Below, piece after piece: positions 33,123 to 40,757 of a stretch of DNA of 40,757 nt (position 1 is its first letter; each line of letters starts with the position of its first letter). Position numbers and translations under genes: made by a program. This DNA is from an uncultured Sutterella sp. (GTDB lineage Bacteria > Pseudomonadota > Gammaproteobacteria > Burkholderiales > Burkholderiaceae_F). Under the pieces are notes generated by a model, which saw nothing but the letters and a program-made list of their open reading frames with translations, was not told where the DNA came from and searched no databases. The stretch covers positions 1 through 40,757 of the forward strand of contig USAL01000005.1 of NCBI GenBank assembly GCA_900552545.1, read 5' to 3'.

Positions 33123-35831
33123 ATGGAAGTCCTCCACACGCTCAAATCGGCCTTCATTCCGCGCGCAGTCGCCGTCGTCGGTGCCAGCGACCGGGAAGGC
33201 AGCCGCGGCACCTACGTCTGGAACGGCGTCATGAACGGACGCCGCGCGCTTGAAGCCTATCCGGTCAACCCCAAGTACAAGTACATCGGCGTCACCCCCT
33301 GCTGGGCCTCGCTCTCGGAGCTTCCCGCGAAGATCGATCTGGCGGTAATCACGACGCCCGCGCGCACTGTGGCGGGACTTCTGAAGGAATGTAAGAAACT
33401 GGGCATCCCCAACGTGCTTCTGTGCCCGGGCGACGATACGTTTACGCGCGACCGTCTCTGGCGGCGCGAGATTGCGGAGCTTGCCGCTTCAAGCGGGCTG
33501 CGCCTCATCGGCCCCTTTTCGATGGGCATCATGCGCCCTTCGATCGGGCTCAACGTGAGCTACTGGCCGCAGTTGGTCGACACGGGCCCGGTGGCGCTCA
33601 TCAGCCAGTCGGGGGCGCTCACGGCCTGCATTCTTGACAGCGCCTCGCGCGGCGCGGTGGGCTTTTCGAGCATCATCTCAAGCGGCCTCGAAAGCGACGT
33701 CACCTTGGCGCAGATGATCGACTTCTTTGTCGAAGATCCTGAAACGGAGATCATTGCGCTTCAGATCGACACGCTCTACCACCCGCGCTCGTTTCTGTCG
33801 GCCGTGCGCGCGGCTTCGCGCAAAAAACCCGTGATCGTGCTCAAAGCCGGGCGCGGGCCCAATGCCGAGCGCGTCACCGCTAGCCACCTCGCCTCCGTCG
33901 TCGGAAGCGAGGACGTGCTTGATGCGGCGCTTGAGCGTGCGGGCGCCGTTCGGTGCGATCGCGTTGAAGAGTTCTGCGCGACGCTTGAACTCTTTGCCTG
34001 CGGCAAGATGCCGCGCGCGGGGAGACTTGCCGTCATCGCCAACGGCATCGGCTTTGCGGCACTTGCGGCCGACGCCTGCGACGCGGCAAAAGTTGAATTG
34101 GCCGAGTTCTCGCACGAGACCGAGCAGGAATTCCGCAAGTTCGTGGGCAGCGCCTCGCCCATTCTCAATCCGCTTACGCTGGGTTCCGAAGCCTCTCCCG
34201 AACTTTTTGCCCGGGCGCTTGAGCTTGCCGCCAAGGAAGAAAACGTCGACGCGATCATGATTTCGGTCGCTCCCTCGGCGCTCATGAAGACCCCGCGCAC
34301 GGTGCAGCTTCTGGCCGATGCCGCCTCGCGCACCTACAAGCCCGTCATCGTCAACTGGACGACCGACGCGCCCGATCCCGATACGCGCCTGGCGTTCAAG
34401 CGCTGCCGGCTTGCCTGCATCAACACGCCGGACCTCGCCGCGCACGCCTTCGCGAATCTCGTCAAAAGCGTCAACCTCAAGGAGAAGCGCCACCGGGCGC
34501 CTCGCGAGGGAAGCGAATACATCGACGCCAAGCTTGAAGTCGCGCGCACGGTCATTGCCGACGCGCGCGCCAAGAAGCTTCACATTCTCAACGACGAGCA
34601 GACCGGACAGCTGCTCTCAGCCTTCGGGATCCGTTCGCTTGCCGCAAGCTTTGCCGCAACGTCGGAAGCGGCCGTTGCGGCCGCGCGCCGCATCGGCTTT
34701 CCGGTCGCGCTCAAGGTCTCGGCCGAAGGGATCGCGCACAAGACCGACGTGGGAGGCGTGCTTCTCAACATCCTGACGGAGTCGTCCGTGGCGCGGGGCT
34801 TTGGCGAAATCCGCACGCGCATGAAGGAGCTCGCGCCCATGGCGCACTTCAAGGGCGTCTTCGTGCAGAAGATGGCCGACATGCCGCATGCGCGCGAGCT
34901 TGCGCTGCGCGCGGGCACCGACCCGGTCTTGGGCCCCGTCGTCTCGCTTTCGGCGGGCGGCCGCACGGGCGAGCTTTTTGGCGAATCGACGCTCGGGATC
35001 GTGCCGATGACCGAGCCCATGGCCGAAGAACTGATCGCCCGCCACCCGATGGCGGCAGCCTTGAAGGCCTTCCGCGGAATGCCCGCGTGCGATACGAAGG
35101 CCGTTGCGGGCGCCATCCTCAAGCTCTCGACCCTGATGAGCGAGATTCCGGCCGTGGCGCGCGTCATCATCAATCCGCTTTTGGTTGACGAAAACGGGTT
35201 GGTGGCGCTTGATGCGTCGGTCTCGCTCTGCGCGCGCGAGTCCTCGCCTGACGATCGCTACTCGCACATGCTCATTGCCCCCGTTCCCATGAAGGACGGC
35301 GTCGACTTCACGACCCGCTCGGGGTTGATGCGCCTGCGGCACATCCGGCCCGACGACTTCGCCGCGGAAAAGCGCCTTCTCGGGCGGCTCTCGGAAAAGA
35401 GCTCCCGCATGCGCTTTCACAAGGGCGCCCAGGAGGTCACCGACGAGGAAATCATCGACTTCACCCAGATCGATCAGGACCGCGAATCGGCACGCGTGAT
35501 CGTCGACAACAGCCGGGTGGGGCCGGAAATGCACGGCGTGGGCCGCATCTTCGTCACCCCGGACGCGGGCGCGGAAAAAACAGCCGAGTTCGGCATTCTC
35601 ATCGAAGACGCCTATCAGCGCGCGGGCCTGGGCTCGGTGCTCATGCAGGCGCTTGAAGACGAAGCCCGCGTGCGCGGCTGCACGCGCATCCGCGGCTACG
35701 TTTTAAAGGGCAACGACGCCATGGCGGCCTTCATGTCAAGCCGCGGCTACAGCGCCTCGGACTGCCCGCAGGACGCCAACACGCTCATCTATGAACTTAC
35801 GCTTGCGCCCGAGCGCAAGGAGCGCCGCTAG
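33123..35831 (+). CDS. pat: Pat/YfiQ-type protein lysine acetyltransferase (ACD-like plus GNAT)
   Basis: A 902-residue two-part protein. Residues about 1-700 resemble ADP-forming acetyl-CoA synthetase: a CoA-binding Rossmann domain (AVAVVGASDREGSRG), a succinyl-CoA-ligase-like domain (ALISQSGALTACILD; SASRGAVGFSSIISSG) and an ATP-grasp domain from about 470 (PVALKVSAEGIAHKTDVGGV). Residues about 727-895 are a GNAT acetyltransferase with the acetyl-CoA loop QRAGLGS near 832. In enteric bacteria such proteins acetylate and inactivate acetyl-CoA synthetase and other enzymes. His255 (TASHLAS) stands near the place of the phospho-histidine of true ADP-forming synthetases, so ligase activity is not excluded. 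No Shine-Dalgarno sequence. It heads a plus-strand series with crotonase, galE and the NlpC/P60 gene. Confidence 0.88.
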   Translation: MEVLHTLKSAFIPRAVAVVGASDREGSRGTYVWNGVMNGRRALEAYPVNPKYKYIGVTPCWASLSELPAKIDLAVITTPARTVAGLLKECKKLGIPNVLLCPGDDTFTRDRLWRREIAELAASSGLRLIGPFSMGIMRPSIGLNVSYWPQLVDTGPVALISQSGALTACILDSASRGAVGFSSIISSGLESDVTLAQMIDFFVEDPETEIIALQIDTLYHPRSFLSAVRAASRKKPVIVLKAGRGPNAERVTASHLASVVGSEDVLDAALERAGAVRCDRVEEFCATLELFACGKMPRAGRLAVIANGIGFAALAADACDAAKVELAEFSHETEQEFRKFVGSASPILNPLTLGSEASPELFARALELAAKEENVDAIMISVAPSALMKTPRTVQLLADAASRTYKPVIVNWTTDAPDPDTRLAFKRCRLACINTPDLAAHAFANLVKSVNLKEKRHRAPREGSEYIDAKLEVARTVIADARAKKLHILNDEQTGQLLSAFGIRSLAASFAATSEAAVAAARRIGFPVALKVSAEGIAHKTDVGGVLLNILTESSVARGFGEIRTRMKELAPMAHFKGVFVQKMADMPHARELALRAGTDPVLGPVVSLSAGGRTGELFGESTLGIVPMTEPMAEELIARHPMAAALKAFRGMPACDTKAVAGAILKLSTLMSEIPAVARVIINPLLVDENGLVALDASVSLCARESSPDDRYSHMLIAPVPMKDGVDFTTRSGLMRLRHIRPDDFAAEKRLLGRLSEKSSRMRFHKGAQEVTDEEIIDFTQIDQDRESARVIVDNSRVGPEMHGVGRIFVTPDAGAEKTAEFGILIEDAYQRAGLGSVLMQALEDEARVRGCTRIRGYVLKGNDAMAAFMSSRGYSASDCPQDANTLIYELTLAPERKERR

Positions 35832-35900
35832 AAGCTCAATGCTCATGCGGGCTTAAAGCTAAACAATTCAATTCCAACGCATTTTTATTCGTCAGTCACC

Positions 35901-36659
35901 ATGGCTCTCAACGAAACTCTCAAGGACCACGTCCTTACGCTTGAAATCTCGCATCCGGAGCGGCGCAATACGCTTGACAAGGACATGCTCGAGGCGCTTG
36001 CCGCGTCCTTTGCGCGCGCTTCCAACGCCGCCGACGTACGCGCCGTGCTCGTCGTCGCGCAGCCCGGCATCTTCAGCGCGGGCGCAGAGCTTGCCGAAGA
36101 ATTAAAGAGCGCTCCGACCGAAGGCGCCAATGCCGCCGCTGCGGCAATGATCGATGCCCTTGCCGCCTGCACCAAGCCCGTCGTCGCCTGCGTCGAAGGT
36201 CCCGCCGTGGGCCTTGCGGTGACGCTTCTTTACTACTGCGACCTCGTCTATGCCGGAAGCCGCGCGCTCTTTTCGCTTCCCTCAACGGCCTTGGGCCTCA
36301 CCCCGCAGCTTGGCACGGTCTACATGGCGCTCTCGTTTGGGGGCTACCACAAGGCGGCCGAAAAGATTCTTCTCTCAGAGCCCATCACCGCCGAAGAGGC
36401 GCTTGCCATGCGTCTTGTGACCGGCGTCTTCCCCGACGACCAGGTGCGCGCGCAGGCCGAGGCCCGCGCCGAGCGCCTGGCGCGCCTGTCGCCCGCTGCC
36501 GTGCAGTCGGCCAAGGCGCTGCTGCGCGCCGCAGTGGCCGAGCCCCTTGCGGCAAGCCGTGCGCTTGAAGCCGAGCGCTATGCGGCGCTTCGCGGCACCC
36601 CCGAAGCGCAGGAAGCCTGCACGGCATTTCTTGAAGGCCGCAAGCCGAGCTTCAAGTAA
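35901..36659 (+). CDS. Crotonase-fold protein, Delta3,Delta2-enoyl-CoA-isomerase-like, catalytic acids replaced
   Basis: A 252-residue enoyl-CoA hydratase/isomerase family protein. The fold is clear: HPERRNTLDKDMLEAL, the oxyanion-hole segment FSAGAELAEEL (about 58-68), VEGPAVGLAVTLLYYCDLVY and FSLPSTALGLTPQLGT, then ITAEEALAMRLVTGVFPD. Its middle part looks closer to the ECI2 type of enoyl-CoA isomerases (GPAVGxxVTLL) than to hydratases. By my alignment from memory, the two hydratase glutamates are Thr108 and Ser128, and the isomerase glutamate of the PEG motif is Gln136. It may therefore use another acid, act as a thioesterase or decarboxylase, or be a binding protein. It lies 69 bases after pat and 39 before galE, with no terminator between, so co-expression is likely. 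Confidence 0.82.
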   Translation: MALNETLKDHVLTLEISHPERRNTLDKDMLEALAASFARASNAADVRAVLVVAQPGIFSAGAELAEELKSAPTEGANAAAAAMIDALAACTKPVVACVEGPAVGLAVTLLYYCDLVYAGSRALFSLPSTALGLTPQLGTVYMALSFGGYHKAAEKILLSEPITAEEALAMRLVTGVFPDDQVRAQAEARAERLARLSPAAVQSAKALLRAAVAEPLAASRALEAERYAALRGTPEAQEACTAFLEGRKPSFK

Positions 36660-36698
36660 CCCGCAGCGTTTTCAGAAACCAAACAACGTTTGACCACC

Positions 36699-37709
36699 AT
36701 GCGCACACTTCTTACCGGCGGCACCGGCTTCATCGGATCGCATACGGCCGTGAGCCTCATCGAGGCCGGCCACGAAGTCGTCATCTGCGACAACCTCTGC
36801 AACAGCTCCACGAAGTCGCTCGACGCGATCAAGACGATCACGGGTACGCGGCCGCGCTTTTACGAAAGCGACATCCGCGACAAGGCGGCCATGCGCTCAA
36901 TTCTGGCTGAGAACGGGATCGAAGCCGTCATTCACTTTGCCGGCCTCAAGGCCGTGGGCGAGAGCTGCGCCAAGCCCCTTGCCTACTACGACAACAACAT
37001 CTCGGGCACCGTGACGCTGTTGGAAGCCATGCAGGAGACGGGGTGCCGCACGCTGATCTTTTCGAGCTCCTCGACCGTGTACGGCACCCCGCAGAAGCTC
37101 CCTCTTACCGAGGAGCACCCCGTGGGCGGCGTCACCAACCCGTACGGCCGCACCAAGCTCATGATCGAGCGGATCCTTGCCGACGTCTGCGCGGCCGACA
37201 AGAACTTCTCGGCGGTGTGCCTGCGCTACTTCAACCCGATCGGCGCACATCCCTCGGGACTGATCGGCGAAAATCCCAACGGCATTCCCAACAACCTCCT
37301 TCCCTACGTCGCCCGCGTGGCCGCAGGGGTCTTAAAGGAAGTCAACGTCTTCGGTGACGACTACCCGACGCCCGACGGCACGGGCGTGCGCGACTACATC
37401 CACGTGATGGATCTCGCCCGCGGCCATGCGCTGGCGCTTGACTATGCCGCCCGCCGCACCGGCTGGGACGCCATCAACCTCGGCACCGGCAAGGGCTACA
37501 GCGTGCTTGAGATCATCCACGCCTTTGAAAAGGCCTGCGGCCACCCGATTGTCTACCGCATCGCCCCGCGCCGCGCGGGCGACATCGCGGCCAACTGGGC
37601 CGACGCCTCCAAGGCGCAGCGGCTCCTGGGCTGGGAGGCCGAGTACGACCTTGAGGCGATGTGCGCAACCGCCTGGAACTTCCAGCAGCACCTCGCCGCC
37701 GGCTCCTGA
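36699..37709 (+). CDS. galE: UDP-glucose 4-epimerase GalE
   Basis: A 336-residue extended SDR epimerase that interconverts UDP-glucose and UDP-galactose with bound NAD+. It begins MRTLLTGGTGFIGSHT (the NAD+ TGGxGxIG motif) and has the SSSSTVYGTP segment with the catalytic Ser/Thr and Tyr149-Lys153 of the YGRTK motif (NPYGRTKLMIERIL). The C-terminal substrate region carries GENPNGIPNNLLPYVARVA and GTGVRDYIHVMDLARGH. The frame is open three codons further to a TTG, but the ATG at 36699 gives the standard GalE start. In this asaccharolytic-looking context its role is probably to supply UDP-galactose for lipopolysaccharide or capsule. Confidence 0.95.
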   Translation: MRTLLTGGTGFIGSHTAVSLIEAGHEVVICDNLCNSSTKSLDAIKTITGTRPRFYESDIRDKAAMRSILAENGIEAVIHFAGLKAVGESCAKPLAYYDNNISGTVTLLEAMQETGCRTLIFSSSSTVYGTPQKLPLTEEHPVGGVTNPYGRTKLMIERILADVCAADKNFSAVCLRYFNPIGAHPSGLIGENPNGIPNNLLPYVARVAAGVLKEVNVFGDDYPTPDGTGVRDYIHVMDLARGHALALDYAARRTGWDAINLGTGKGYSVLEIIHAFEKACGHPIVYRIAPRRAGDIAANWADASKAQRLLGWEAEYDLEAMCATAWNFQQHLAAGS

Positions 37710-37754
37710 CGACGCCTGACGGCTCTCTCAACACTTCCAAACAACGAGGCTTCC

Positions 37755-39218
37755 ATGCCCCTGCCGCACACGCCCCGACGCCCGCCCACCGGCACCAACC
37801 CGACGACGCGCGCTGCCGCGGGCGCGGCGGTGCGCTCCCTCGTTCTTCTCGGCGCGCTCTTGTCGCTTGCCGCCTCTGCAGGAGCTGGGGCCGGGGCCCT
37901 GGAGTCATCCGCACATCTGCGGCTTGCGGCCACAACCGACGCCGCCGCCTCCGCAGCCGAGGCACGAACGACAGACGAAAAGGAAGCGCTTGAAGCGTTT
38001 CTGCAGGGCCTCAAGGCGCGCTATGCGCCCGACAAGCGCCTTGCGGTCTGGGAGCTTCAAGCCAGCCTTTCCAAAACTTCCGAAACTGAACCCGCCTACT
38101 CAGTGATCACGGGGCGCACCGACAACGCCGAAGTCATCGGCGCCCTGCAGCGCGCCGTGCGCTTTCGCCGCATCAAGGCCGCGATTGACGTGAAGCTCCT
38201 CCCCGAGGACGATCCGGCCGTGGGCGACGCCTGCTGGGCGCTCGTAAGCGTCCCCACGGCAAGTTTCCTAAAGGACGCCGCCTTTGCCGCGAGCACCGTG
38301 ACGCAGGCGGTCATCGGAACGCCGCTTCGCGTGCTGCAAAAGGAGGGGCCCTTCTGGCGTGCGCAGACCCCTGACGGCTACATCGGCTGGGTGCACGGGC
38401 TGCAGATCAAGCGCCTCACGGTCGACGAGCTCTCGGACTGGAACGCCGCCCCCAAAAGCGTCGTCACCGCACGCACGACGCTTGTGACCGACGCCGTGGG
38501 CGGCGTCGTGAGCCCGCTTCCTGCAGCAGGCATGGTGATGCGTGTGGCCGAAGAGCCCGAAGGGCGCATGCGCGTGCAGCTTCCCGACGGCCGCACGGGG
38601 TTTGTGAAAACCTCCGACATCAAGGACGCGGAACTTGCCTTCAAGGACTGGGAGCGCCTGCGCACGGGGCCCTCTGAAGCCTTCTTTTCAGCCTTTGCCG
38701 ACAACGCCCGGATGCTTGCCGGCACAAGCTACCTCTGGGGCGGCGCAAGCAGCGAGGGCGTGGACTGCTCAGGGTTTCTCTCGCTTTTGTGGCGCCTCAC
38801 GGGCGTCATCATCGGGCGCGACGCCGATCAGCAGTTTGCCTCGGCCGCACCCGTCACCAATACGCTTGAGGCCGCAGAGCTCACGATTGAAGACATCCGC
38901 TCGATTCCCGCGGGCGCCCTTCTTGCCTTTGGAAAGCCCGCCGACGAGAACAGAACCAGTCCCGTCATCCAGCACGTGGCGCTCTCGCTTGGCGCGGGCA
39001 CCTTCATCCACGCGCTGGGTTCGGTGCGCATCGAGTCGCTTGATCCCGCCTCGCCGGTCTTTTCCGACTATGAGCGCAGCCGCTTTCTCGGTGCGCGCTG
39101 GATCACTCCGTCGCTGACCGACGTGCCCTGCGCGAGCACCTGGGCCGACAACGGCTTTTATCAGAGCCCGCCGCGGGAGCTTTCGCCATGCCGGCTCCCC
39201 GACATCGTCCGGCCTTAA
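37755..39218 (+). CDS. Secreted SH3-domain NlpC/P60 cell-wall peptidase (YkfC/DPP6-like)
   Basis: A 487-residue exported cysteine peptidase. A signal sequence (about 25-48) is followed by an Ala/Thr-rich linker, a helical segment (about 73-120), two SH3b-like domains (about 180-222 with WRAQTPDGYIGWVHGLQI, and 233-290 with RVQLPDGRTGFVKTSDI) and a C-terminal NlpC/P60 domain. The latter has AGTSYLWGGASSEGVDCSGF with catalytic Cys338, then RDADQQF, and His407 (IQHVALSLG) and His419 (FIHALG). This plan is that of gamma-D-glutamyl-L-diamino-acid endopeptidases, which cut muropeptides in the periplasm. It has a weak GAGG site, follows galE after 45 bases, and ends before a terminator. Export makes turnover of the cell's own wall or scavenging of muropeptides likely. 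Confidence 0.87.
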   Translation: MPLPHTPRRPPTGTNPTTRAAAGAAVRSLVLLGALLSLAASAGAGAGALESSAHLRLAATTDAAASAAEARTTDEKEALEAFLQGLKARYAPDKRLAVWELQASLSKTSETEPAYSVITGRTDNAEVIGALQRAVRFRRIKAAIDVKLLPEDDPAVGDACWALVSVPTASFLKDAAFAASTVTQAVIGTPLRVLQKEGPFWRAQTPDGYIGWVHGLQIKRLTVDELSDWNAAPKSVVTARTTLVTDAVGGVVSPLPAAGMVMRVAEEPEGRMRVQLPDGRTGFVKTSDIKDAELAFKDWERLRTGPSEAFFSAFADNARMLAGTSYLWGGASSEGVDCSGFLSLLWRLTGVIIGRDADQQFASAAPVTNTLEAAELTIEDIRSIPAGALLAFGKPADENRTSPVIQHVALSLGAGTFIHALGSVRIESLDPASPVFSDYERSRFLGARWITPSLTDVPCASTWADNGFYQSPPRELSPCRLPDIVRP

Positions 39219-39239
39219 AGGCTATTCGCGCACACAAAG

Positions 39240-39283
39240 AAGGCCTGCCGCATATCCAAAAAAGGAGGTGCCGCAGGCCTTTT
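39240..39283. terminator. Bidirectional terminator between peptidase and flavoprotein genes
   Basis: AAGGCCTGC (39240-39248) pairs with GCAGGCCTT (39273-39281) and ends in TTTT on the plus strand; on the minus strand the stem runs into CTTC TTTG. The loop holds AAAAAAGGAGG, a ribosome-site-like sequence with no ORF behind it. The gap 39219-39378 holds nothing else. Confidence 0.75.
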
Positions 39284-39378
39284 CAGCTTTTGGTTGACCA
39301 GCGCCCGCAGCTCTTGCGCAAGGAGTCCGGTTCGCGCGAGGCATCAGGTGCCGATCACAGCCATGAGCAGGAGTTCAA

Positions 39379-40757
39379 CTACTTGGCCGCATACTTCGCA
39401 GCGCTTGCTCCCGCCAGACGCCCGAAGGTGTAGACGTCGGCAATGGCGTTGCCGCCCAGACGGTTGGCGCCGTGGATGCCGCCCGTCACTTCGCCCGCGG
39501 CAAAGAGCCCGGCAATGGGCTTGCCGTTGGTGCCGATCACCTCAGCCTTGGTGTCGATCTTCACGCCGCCCATCGTGTGGTGCACGGTGGGCACCTTGCG
39601 GCAGGCGTACCACGGACCCTCGGTCATCGGGGCGTCGTCGGTGTTGGTGGCGGCAAAGCCGTACTTGTCCTTTTCAACCTGATGCGAGGCGGCCTTGTTG
39701 TACTCGGCCACGGCAGCCTTGAGGTTGGCGGCGGGAACGCTGATCACCTTGGCGAGTTCATCCAGCGTATCGGCGCGCTTGACGCGTCCGAGCGCGAGCA
39801 TATCCTTCATCGTCACGCCCATCTTGTCGGGCTTGTTCTCATCGGGATAGCGCAGCTTGTTCATCACGAGCCAGTAGGTGCCCTCGGGCTGCTTGAAGAT
39901 CGCCTTGCAGAGCGTATCGCGCGCCGCGCCTTCGCTCACAAAGCGGTCGCCGTTGAGGTTCACGAAGATACGGTTGCGGCCGGAGGTCGCAATATCCTGC
40001 ATAAGACCCGTGCCGGGCGTGCCGTTGGGATGCAGCTGAATGTCGGAAAGACCGATCAACTCAGCCCCCACCTTCTTTGCCATCACGAGGCCGTCGCCCT
40101 GGGCAGCCTTGTTGATGTTGGTCGTGCCGATGCGGTTGTCGAGCACCACTTCCTTCCAGACGCCGGTATTGACCTCCTGACGGAACTTGACGTTGGCGCC
40201 GAACCCGCCCGTGGCAAGCACGACGCTCGAGGCCTTGCCCGTCACGGGCTGTCCGTGGCGCACGGCCTTGACGCCCGTGACGCGCCCGGACGCATCAGTG
40301 AGAATCTCTTGAGCCGGGCACTCCATCAGAAACGTCACGCGGTCCTTGTACTTGGTTTTTAAAACATTCTCAAAGACCGAGGTGTAGGCGTTGCCCGCGG
40401 GCGCCACGCCATAGTGGCTGCGCTGCCCGAGCGAGCCCGTCGCTGCACCGATCTTGTCGCGGAACTTGACGCCCTGGGCCTCCATCCATTCGACGGTCTT
40501 GTAGGCGTTGTCGGTGAGATAGTGCACGAGTTCGGGCGTGCCCACGTTGTGGCCGCCCTTCATGGTCGCCTCGTAGAAGGTGGGGATGCTGTCCTTGATG
40601 CCCTGGGCCTTCTGACGTTTGTCGTCGACGGCGTTGAGCGCGCCGCCCGAGACGTTGGTCGACCCGCCAAGGTAACCCAGCTTTTCAATGATGACGACCT
40701 TGCCGGCACCGTTTTCAAGCGCCGAAATGGCCGCGGCAAGGCCCGTGCCGCCCCCGC
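39379..40757 (-). CDS. Fumarate-reductase/flavocytochrome c family flavoprotein, N-terminus outside window
   Basis: A minus-strand frame of 458 visible codons that enters from the right edge. The visible start GGGTGLAAAI belongs to the FAD-binding motif, so the part missing is the N-terminus with any signal peptide and haem domain. The rest matches the soluble fumarate reductase family: VVLATGGFGANVKF, the substrate segment IQLHPNG, FVNLNGDRFVSEGAARD (proton-donor Arg region), TVHHTMGGVKID and a final GEVTGGIHGANRLGGNAIAD. The His and Arg residues that bind and protonate fumarate in flavocytochrome c3 thus appear present. Substrates in the family include fumarate, urocanate, methacrylate and others, and cannot be chosen here. 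Such enzymes are usually periplasmic electron sinks for anaerobic respiration. Confidence 0.9.
   Translation of the reverse strand, partial: GGGTGLAAAISALENGAGKVVIIEKLGYLGGSTNVSGGALNAVDDKRQKAQGIKDSIPTFYEATMKGGHNVGTPELVHYLTDNAYKTVEWMEAQGVKFRDKIGAATGSLGQRSHYGVAPAGNAYTSVFENVLKTKYKDRVTFLMECPAQEILTDASGRVTGVKAVRHGQPVTGKASSVVLATGGFGANVKFRQEVNTGVWKEVVLDNRIGTTNINKAAQGDGLVMAKKVGAELIGLSDIQLHPNGTPGTGLMQDIATSGRNRIFVNLNGDRFVSEGAARDTLCKAIFKQPEGTYWLVMNKLRYPDENKPDKMGVTMKDMLALGRVKRADTLDELAKVISVPAANLKAAVAEYNKAASHQVEKDKYGFAATNTDDAPMTEGPWYACRKVPTVHHTMGGVKIDTKAEVIGTNGKPIAGLFAAGEVTGGIHGANRLGGNAIADVYTFGRLAGASAAKYAAK

Noticed and set aside
1..40757. Mobile elements, prophage, defence islands, toxin-antitoxin pairs, tRNA or rRNA genes
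   Set aside because: I saw no transposase, integrase, restriction, Cas or toxin-like protein, no terminal inverted repeats with target duplications and no cloverleaf-like sequence; composition is even across the window apart from short intergenic A+T-rich patches.

Overview
The window is a G+C-rich (about 60%), densely coded stretch of a proteobacterial chromosome. The gene content fits a beta-proteobacterium of the Burkholderiales, most plausibly a gut-type anaerobe of the Sutterellaceae. That lineage call is inference. It rests on a four-gene pyruvate:ferredoxin oxidoreductase operon, a fumarate-reductase-like flavoprotein, sstT, tamAB and yqhA, together with a complete lack of sugar-catabolic genes. 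I see no tRNA, rRNA, CRISPR array, insertion sequence, prophage or plasmid function.

Layout. 1-3751: a YfcC-type membrane carrier (cut by the left edge) translationally coupled to a type-B carboxylesterase, with a divergent GntR/FCD regulator; probably one catabolic module. 3783-8176: recQ, the Na+/serine-threonine symporter sstT and a SAM-dependent methyltransferase. 8256-14845: tamA-tamB, the outer-membrane protein/autotransporter assembly module, with long low-complexity insertions in both proteins. 15231-21854: two efflux units facing each other, a TetA-like MFS pump with an unusual leader and a complete ybhGFSR-type ABC exporter. 22298-22432: a small transmembrane ORF (44 aa) not reported by longer-ORF searches, enclosed between two terminators. 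22653-27216: porG-porA-porB plus a GltD-like flavoprotein carrying a C-terminal two-cluster ferredoxin domain. 27627-31481: small single genes (DUF3455 lipoprotein, yqhA, a DUF1801-like protein with a histone-H1-like tail, a conserved small protein, an orphan amino-acid-binding protein). 31799-39218: a plus-strand series of Tat-DUF362 protein, Pat-type acetyltransferase, crotonase, galE and an SH3/NlpC-P60 peptidase. 39379-40757: a fumarate-reductase-family flavoprotein cut by the right edge.

How the genes fit together. The por cluster should oxidise pyruvate to acetyl-CoA and pass electrons through its own ferredoxin domain to NAD(P). The flavoprotein at the right edge is a likely anaerobic electron sink. 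Pat would link acetyl-CoA status to lysine acetylation. TamAB, the exporters and the NlpC/P60 enzyme serve the envelope.

No obvious new defence or mobile system is present. The best leads are the enclosed 44-aa membrane protein, the structured leader of the MFS gene, the por/GltD/ferredoxin fusion, the DUF1801/H1-tail fusion, the crotonase that appears to have lost its catalytic acids, the exported DUF362 protein without a ferredoxin insert, and a CAACG motif that recurs just upstream of five successive genes.
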